A stretch of DNA of 35,976 nt. Source: Diphasiastrum complanatum. Its lineage: Eukaryota; Streptophyta; Lycopodiopsida; Lycopodiales; Lycopodiaceae. Location: the NCBI GenBank assembly GCA_029204225.1, contig MU831864.1, positions 1 to 35,976 on the forward strand, written 5' to 3'. Shown here in pieces: positions 30,522 through 35,976 of this stretch (its first letter is position 1; every line of letters starts with the position of its first letter). The notes beneath the pieces were generated by a model, which saw nothing but the letters and a program-made list of their open reading frames with translations, was not told the origin of the DNA and ran no database searches. The position numbers were made by a program, and so were the translations under genes.

Positions 30522-30760
30522 TTACCTTTTGACTATCTTTGCTATGGATATAAGATCTTTATCAAGAGTAGGAACATAGAAAACTTCCTCTAGTTTCTTG
30601 TCATCCTGATTCATGTATAACCACAATACCAACTCCATCAGCTTCATGCTTAGAACCATTTCCAATATAGTCAAGTAAAATTTATATCGAGGAAACAAAA
30701 TGGAGGTGGCTCCCAAATCAAGTATTACTTCTTGAATTTTTGAATTCGATGAACAACATA
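30522..30760 (-). pseudogene. copia-H aspartic protease
   Basis: Minus strand reads SSNSKIQEVILDLGATSILF and, further on, EEVFYVPTLDKDLISIAKIV, which are the active site and the conserved C-terminal part of copia protease. The D-S-G triad reads D-L-G, the same change as in copia-D. Downstream it is not in frame with the integrase scrap. It would process the polyprotein in an intact element. Confidence 0.8.
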
Positions 30761-30762
30761 GA

Positions 30763-31735
30763 TTAGCACAAACATGTTGTTGAGTTTTTTGTCGTCCTCT
30801 CTTCTGCTGCTCTGGAGCATTCTGCTTTGTTTTCAACAAAATTTAAATCTGAAGGTTCACTTCGATTCTGCTCCTTCTTGTTCCTGGGATTTTGATAACG
30901 CTCTACTGCTGCATGACCCCGTTTATGACAATGAATGCAATCAATCTTTGGATTCAACCAACACTTGTCTTCTATATGACCTGATCTTTTGCATCTGTTG
31001 TAAATCTTCCTATCATCAGAATCTTTATGTTGTTTTTTCTGATTGTCGATCATTTGTCTTGGATTCGTCTGAACGATTTTCATTCTTCTTAGATGACTCC
31101 CTCTTAGACTTAGACTTTTTCGAAGATTTATTCTTCTGAGTAAATAGAGCTTTTTTCGAATCACCATTATTGTCATAGTGTTTGCGAGCTTCTACCTCCT
31201 CTTTGACTCCATCTATTGCCTTTTAAAATGTCATAGACGAATATTTTGCCAGTAAAGTTTGAGTTGTGTGGAATGACCTGGGTAGGGCTCGAAGAAAATA
31301 ACTAAGCTGTTTTTTCTTTGAGATTGCATTTTCGGTGCCGGAATTCTACAAAGAAATAAACAGATCATTTATCTTTCGTACGAAAGTGGTCAGATCTTTG
31401 TCGTCCCATTGTAGGTAAGTCAATTGGTCCTCCAAGAACATGATTTGATTTCGTGATCGAGCCTCATTCTTGGTTTGCAATTCTTCCCACAATTCTTTTG
31501 CGTTGGAATTTGATGAAAGATCTAGCATCATGTTGTCATTCACTGAAGATGAAATAATTGTTATAGCTTTGTTATTTTTCTCCCTCCATTCATGAAGTTC
31601 TTTGCCAAGAGTAATTGGCTTCACTTCTGTTGAATCTACCCATTGCCAAAGACCTTCACCCTTCAATATGAGAAGTCTTTAAGTTCCAAACTAAATAGTT
31701 CGAATCTTCAATATCCAAGATAGTACTAATCTTAG
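30763..31735 (-). pseudogene. copia-H gag
   Basis: The N-terminal half (31346 up to about 31735) has KISTILDIEDSNYLVWNLK, GEGLWQWVDSTEV, KAITIISSSVNDNMMLDL and RNQIMFLEDQLTYLQWDDKD, typical of plant copia gag (UBN2 type). After a frame change the C-terminal half has two degenerate zinc knuckles: YNRCKRSGHIEDKC, whose first Cys is Tyr, and CIHCHKRGHAAVERY, whose last Cys is Arg. A basic region (KSLSLRGSHLRRMKI) precedes them. Gag would form the particle and bind RNA. Frameshift and lost zinc ligands make it non-functional. Confidence 0.85.
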
Positions 31736-31800
31736 ACTGATTGAAGACATATTCTAATCTTTCGAATAAGCTCCAGATACGGCTGTTGATGGACGTGTCA

Positions 31801-31812
31801 ACTCTGATGCCA
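31801..31812 (-). other. Primer-binding site of copia-H (one mismatch)
   Basis: Minus strand TGGCATCAGAGT is the initiator-Met tRNA complement with one change (TGGTATCAGAG). It lies one base from the LTR end. Confidence 0.8.
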
Positions 31813-31813
31813 C

Positions 31814-32289
31814 TGTAGGAAAAAAAAATACTAAGAATTCACCTTCAGAGAACATGATAAAAGTTTGAATAAATCAAACTAATATCAGTGTCTTCAGATA
31901 GAGCAGTTTCTACTTTGATTGAATAAAATATGCAAATTTTAGGAGATATATGAGCGAGTGTGATAGACAATTTTGGATAATCAGAACAATTGAAAAAGAA
32001 AATCATCTGTTGCAAACTTAGATCAATCGAATCTTTATAATTCTGATTTGGTTCTTTTGTATATATCTCTTGTTGCCTTGTTCTTACAATGAGTAAGTGT
32101 ACATGTATTTATATTGTCAAATCTTTCGAGACAATTTATGTTTTGAGTTCAAGTTCAAGTTTGAGTTTGAACAAGAATAAAAATGTTTTGAGTTCGGTAT
32201 CAAATTCGAGTTCGAGTTTCTCAGCCTTTGTCAATTAGACTGTGCACTTTGTTGGTAGAACCGAGATTTGTCTGTTGAGGTATTCTACA
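31814..32289 (-). repeat. copia-H 5' LTR
   Basis: 476 bp. Minus strand starts TGTAGAATACC and ends TTTCCTACA, a perfect TGTAG/CTACA inverted pair. A TATA box lies at 32106-32113. Confidence 0.8.
32106..32113 (-). promoter_or_regulatory. TATA box of copia-H LTR
   Basis: TATAAATA on the minus strand in the first half of the LTR, in the expected position for a U3 promoter. Confidence 0.5.
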
Positions 32290-32534
32290 AAAAATTGACC
32301 ATTAGTACTATAATACAAGGGTAATGCATTTCAATAATTCAAAGCTCATAAAAGCATGATTATACAAGAAATATTTCAAATTAAAAATGTAACAACTAGA
32401 GACTATAAATGGGTTAGGTCCCCTATAGCTGAACAAATCAGAGGTTCTACCGAATGCGGGTCGAACTCCAAGAGCCATCAACAAACCCGTTCGACGGACA
32501 AAAACCTGATAAAGCCGAGTCTTCACGCGCATGA
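32290..32534. other. Spacer between copia-H LTR and gypsy gag
   Basis: Probably the leader of the gypsy fragment. No primer-binding site or LTR was recognised. Confidence 0.35.
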
Positions 32535-33317
32535 CCCCATTTTTTTGATGCTGAGCCCTCACAGGTCAAAACCAACCCTACTGGAGTTCATGCTACCCAC
32601 GGAGCTCATTTTGAAAGACGTACACCCAAGCTAGATCTACCAAAGTTTGACAGTAGTTCGGACCCTCAAAGATTTTTGCAAATCTTTGAGAATGCATGTG
32701 ATGCGTATGGCGAAACATCTCCCGATGCTATGGTCCAATTGTTTTCAATGACCATGATTGCTAAAGCACGTGATTGGTTTTTCAACCGTGATCATGACAA
32801 AAAGACAGACTGGTCAATTCTAAAAGAGTCCTTTATCAAGCGTTTTAAGCCCTTTCGTTTGATAGAGAGTCCTTTTGTCAAATTGAGTAACATCAAAATG
32901 ACAAAAGATGAATGTGTACGAGACTATATCGATCATTTCAAATGCCTCAAAACTCAAGTACATGAACAGTCCTTCGAACAGATGCTCATCATCTGGTTCT
33001 TAGTCGGCCTTCCAAGATGGATTAGATGCGAGCTTAAATTAAATGACGAATATACGAGCCTAAAGTTAGCTATGTCTAATGCCATCAAGGAAGAAGACGA
33101 GGGATCAAATATTGACGAATCCAGGGAAAGTCAAGCACCACATGCTCTTATCCATGAGTCAAAGCCGATCGAGGACACTCGAGATCAGCTTTGGAAATCC
33201 CAGTTGGAGTTGCTTCATAAGCAACATCAACTACAGATGGAGAAACTCACCAATGAGTTTCAAAATACCTTGAAGTCTATCCAAAATAGTATGCCTGGTC
33301 AGCCAAACCCTACATAG
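32535..33317 (+). pseudogene. Ty3/gypsy gag fragment, plus strand
   Basis: Open from just after a TGA at 32532 to a TAG at 33315-33317, about 260 residues, with no clear in-frame Met at the start. KLDLPKFDSSSDPQRFLQIF is followed by the retrotransposon gag domain MIAKARDWFFNRDHDKKTDW, SFIKRFKPFRLIE and VRDYIDHFKCLKTQ. The C-terminus (QLELLHKQHQLQMEKLTNEF) looks like a coiled coil. The zinc knuckle and pol are absent because copia-J begins a few bases after the stop. It is on the opposite strand to gypsy-E, so the two need not be one element. Confidence 0.8.
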
Positions 33318-33321
33318 GTAC

Positions 33322-33967
33322 TGTGAAATATTGCAGATCCTTAAGATCCAATCTACTTGAATGATCTTTGGTTAGAAAGAGAAATACACTACCAATTTCA
33401 CCAATGTAGAAAAATCAGCATCTACACACAATTTGAGATGCAAACACTAATATAACTTGATCAAGATTGAATGAAATGATTATGTACTGTTGCTGTCCGT
33501 ACAAAACCAGCAAGCTACTGTATTTCACACGTGTGGATCCAAAAATAACAAATATAGATCATTCTACACAGAATTGCAAGCAATCACCAAGATAGTGCAC
33601 CAATGGATAGTAGAACCCAAGAGAACCATGTATAAGCATGAAATGAGATAGAGAAGAGAGAAGATGACTCTCTCCACGAGTTACATCCTTTTATAGCAGG
33701 TCCAAACCCTATCTGGCCACTTGGCTTTCCCACAAAAATGCTAACCCTACCAATCTTGGGTCTAGATTCAATGTACCCAACTTATTCAAATTGAATCTAC
33801 TCAAACTCGCATTCTATCTTTCCCACACTTTCAAAAAGTGTTTATTCAAATGAAATTTAGACTAATGAACTTTGAAAAGTCAACTTTTAACTCTAAAACA
33901 AGTTTTGGCCTCAATATGCCAAATATGGAAATATTGCAAAATGTGGTGAAACTAGTTGAATCTTTCA
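33322..33967 (-). repeat. copia-J 3' LTR
   Basis: On the minus strand it follows a polypurine tract (GAAGAGGGAG, 33970-33979), begins TGAAAGATTC and ends near TTTCACA at 33322; the exact end may be 33322 or 33324. It holds a TATA box and the palindrome CACACGTGTG at 33526-33535. It abuts gypsy gag sequence. Confidence 0.75.
33687..33695 (-). promoter_or_regulatory. TATA box of copia-J LTR
   Basis: TATAAAAGG on the minus strand, about 270 bases into the LTR, a canonical copia LTR promoter position. Confidence 0.6.
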
Positions 33968-33969
33968 TA

Positions 33970-33979
33970 CTCCCTCTTC
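33970..33979 (-). other. Polypurine tract of copia-J
   Basis: GAAGAGGGAG on the minus strand, two bases before the LTR, downstream of the RNase H stop. Primes plus-strand cDNA synthesis. Confidence 0.8.
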
Positions 33980-34029
33980 AACTAGTTTTAGCATAGACTT
34001 TGATAATACTCCAAGTGAAGTCCTATGCT

Positions 34030-34545
34030 TCATAACAAGTCTTTTTCCAATGATTTGGTGAAGATATCAGCTACACATTCCCTTGAAGACACATGGTGAA
34101 GCTCCACCTCCTTTGCAATGACTCACTCCCTCACAAAATGATATTGTATCTCAATATGCTTGCTCCTAGCATGAAAGATAGGATTGGATGCCATTCTTTT
34201 GGCTGATTGATTGTCACAAAAGATGATTGGGCTCTTTGAAAAATCCAGCAAGTGAAGATCCTTGATCATCCTTTTGATCCATACCATCTCCTTTGTGCAA
34301 TGTGTAAGAGCTTTGTACTCGGCCTCACTAGATGACAATGAGATAGTGGCTTGTTTCTTTGACATCCATGATATAGCTCCATCACCTATGAAAATACAAT
34401 AAGCACTAATGGATCTCCTATCCATTACATCTCCAGCATAGTCCGAATCTGAAAATCCAAAAAGATTAGGTGATGATCTCTCATACAATATGCCAAAATC
34501 TCGAGTTCCAATGATGTACCTCAAAACTCGCTTTCCTAGCTTTCA
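34030..34545 (-). pseudogene. copia-J RNase H and end of polyprotein
   Basis: Minus strand begins KLGKRVLRYIIGTRDFGILY, preceded by TGA where the usual HW has its Trp. It has the RNase H acids in FSDSDYAGDVMDRRS, SLSSSEAEYKALTH and CDNQSAKRMASNPIFHARSK. After FVRE a TGA (34123-34125) interrupts a frame that otherwise continues VIAKEVELHHVSSRECVADI to the natural end, KSLEKDLL, at 34030-34032. It is the least damaged RNase H of the window, but the stops and the missing RT exclude activity. Confidence 0.9.
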
Positions 34546-35440
34546 ATGCTCCTAGCATAGTTTTTGCCAATAGAACTTTGATCCATCATAAGAATGATTT
34601 TCTTCCTAAGAATAGATCTCCTTTCAATGATCATGTAATGCTCAAAATAGAAACAACCATAATTGATATAGAGAATAGTGTCCACTTGGGATGCTTCAAT
34701 ATTTCTTACATCAATTTTACATATCAAGATGTGACTAGAACATGAAGAATCAATTAGAATGTAAATGAAATGATTTCACCATGCTTCAAACTCTGAACTC
34801 TCTAGAAAAATACATCAAACAAACAATAAATGTGAGTGATCAACTTTTGCTTGCATGTCTCCTCCTCCTTTGTCCTTTGTTGCCTTGTATCCACCATGAT
34901 ACTCCATGAATGAGCCTCCATCTTCATCTTGCCATAAGATGCCATCATCACTTGATGACTTGGCCATGAATGAGTGACATAATGAGCCTCCAATAGTTTT
35001 ATTTCCATCAGCAAAATCAGCCAAGAATGCTAGTACAAATCCAACGTCAAAACAATGCTCACCAATGTAGCTAGTTTTACCATATCTTGAATTTGCACAC
35101 ATCCACATGAAATTGCTCAAACATGAGATAGAACAAGTAAAGTAAAATTGAACAACACTTTCTTGCTGCTCCTTTGACCTTACTTGAGTCTTCAATATGC
35201 TGTAAAAACAGATCCATAACACCTTTGCCAATTACCTCTCCTTTGATGCTCTTGACTAGCTCCAAATTGTCACCTTCCCTTTTGACTAGTTGAAGTGCTT
35301 CGAGATCAACTTCTTGATCTTCAACTTGATAATCAAAGTCATTGAACAAACTTTGTTTTCCAGATCCATTACTTGATTTTACAGCAAGATAACATCCATC
35401 CACTTGCATGGCTCCATGTACACAAGAAGATCTTCCAAAA
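34546..35440 (-). other. Unidentified insert replacing the RT of copia-J
   Basis: Between the RT start (EEEWIQAMDIEYQSLMKSGT, about 35450-35510) and RNase H (34545) there is no RT motif. The first third stays in the polyprotein frame to a stop at 35077 and reads CVHGAMQVDGCYLAVKSSNG and DQEVDLEALQLVKREGDNL. A second frame (34815-35231) has EHCFDVGFVLAFLADFADGN and SFMAKSSSDDGILWQDEDGG. I do not recognise either. It could be a captured host transcript, a non-coding insert or another transposon. Confidence 0.6.
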
Positions 35441-35976
35441 GATGTTCCACTCTTCATAAGGGATTGATACTCAATATCCATTGCTTGGATCCACTCCTCT
35501 TCTTTCCTTGCTTGATCTACACTTGTAGGCTCATCCAAAGAGGTTAGGAAAGCAACATAATTTCCAGAAACTACTTGCTTACCCTTTTGATCATATGTGA
35601 GCCTTGAAGATACTTGTCTTTCTCTTGATGTTCTCCTTGGCTTTTGACTTGATGAAGGTCCATCATCACCACCATCCAAAGTAGGATCCTTCTCATCAAC
35701 ATCAAGAATGTTAGATCCATCTACTTTACCATCAATCATGCTTGAAGACACCTTTGGAATGTTTCCCTCATCAAAAATGACATCTCTACCAACAATCACT
35801 TTGTTAGTAGAAGGAATGTAAACCTTGTAGGCTTTACTCACCTCACTATATCCAACAAAAATACCTCTTCTTGAAGATGGATCCTCCTTGGTCCTATCAT
35901 CAAGAGTAATGTTGACATAGCATGTGCATCCAAAAGTTCTTAGAAAGTTGACACTCGGCCTCCTCTTGAATAGCAT
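35440..35976 (-). pseudogene. copia-J integrase C-terminus, linker and RT start
   Basis: The frame enters from the right edge with MLFKRRPSVNFLRTFGCTCY, GIFVGYSEVSKAYKVYIPST and KVIVGRDVIFDE, the C-terminal part of copia integrase. A Ser/Asp-rich linker follows (DGGDDGPSSSQKPRRTSRER). Then RT begins with EEEWIQAMDIEYQSL. It is open and undamaged up to the replacement junction at about 35440; the upstream integrase core, protease and gag lie beyond the window. Confidence 0.9.

Noticed and set aside
30774-31139. Plus-strand ORF of 121 codons rich in Leu, Ser and Phe
   Set aside because: Antisense shadow of the basic and zinc-knuckle region of copia-H gag.

Overview
The window is plant nuclear DNA. 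It carries one spliced host gene with nine GT-AG exons, a CT-rich leader and AT-rich introns. Around it lie decayed plant-type transposons: Ty1/copia, Ty3/gypsy, a LINE, and a CACTA (En/Spm) element with DUF4218 and DUF4216 modules. Species cannot be fixed from sequence alone. The LINE type, the long introns and the repeat density would fit a large plant genome, possibly a non-flowering vascular plant, but that is inference. No operon, CRISPR array, tRNA or rRNA gene was seen.

Layout. 1-5345: minus-strand copia element (copia-A) with RNase H, RT, integrase, protease, gag, primer-binding site and 5' LTR, running off the left edge. 5346-7146: low-copy sequence with a weak minus-strand ORF, then the upstream region of the host gene. 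7147-17290: a MYST histone acetyltransferase of the plant HAM1/HAM2 (Esa1/Tip60) type. All nine coding exons can be placed and give an uninterrupted 486-residue protein. Its introns hold a GA microsatellite, a 25-bp tandem repeat inside a candidate small transposon, and a minus-strand LTR end. 17291-19990: non-coding, with a 43-bp tandem duplication.

20000-35976 is a nest of broken elements. A minus-strand LINE 3' half (20000-21900) is followed by a minus-strand copia (copia-D, 21990-about 25065). Copia-D is fused in frame to a gypsy integrase (gypsy-E, to 25882). A plus-strand copia LTR with primer site and an RT scrap (copia-F, 25884-26860) comes next. A CACTA transposase pseudogene on the minus strand (27184-about 30275) abuts a truncated copia (copia-H, to its LTR end at 32289). 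A plus-strand gypsy gag (32535-33317) then meets the 3' end of a minus-strand copia (copia-J, 33322 to the right edge), whose RT has been replaced by about 0.9 kb of unidentified sequence.

Only the acetyltransferase looks functional. It would acetylate histone H4 (and probably other proteins) in a NuA4-like complex. Every transposon in view carries frameshifts, stops, deletions or truncation, and none shows both LTRs or both ends. I found no new multi-gene system. The most unusual items are the in-frame gypsy-copia chimeric ORF, the RT-replaced copia, CACACGTGTG-type palindromes shared between unrelated LTRs, and the candidate small transposon in intron 1.
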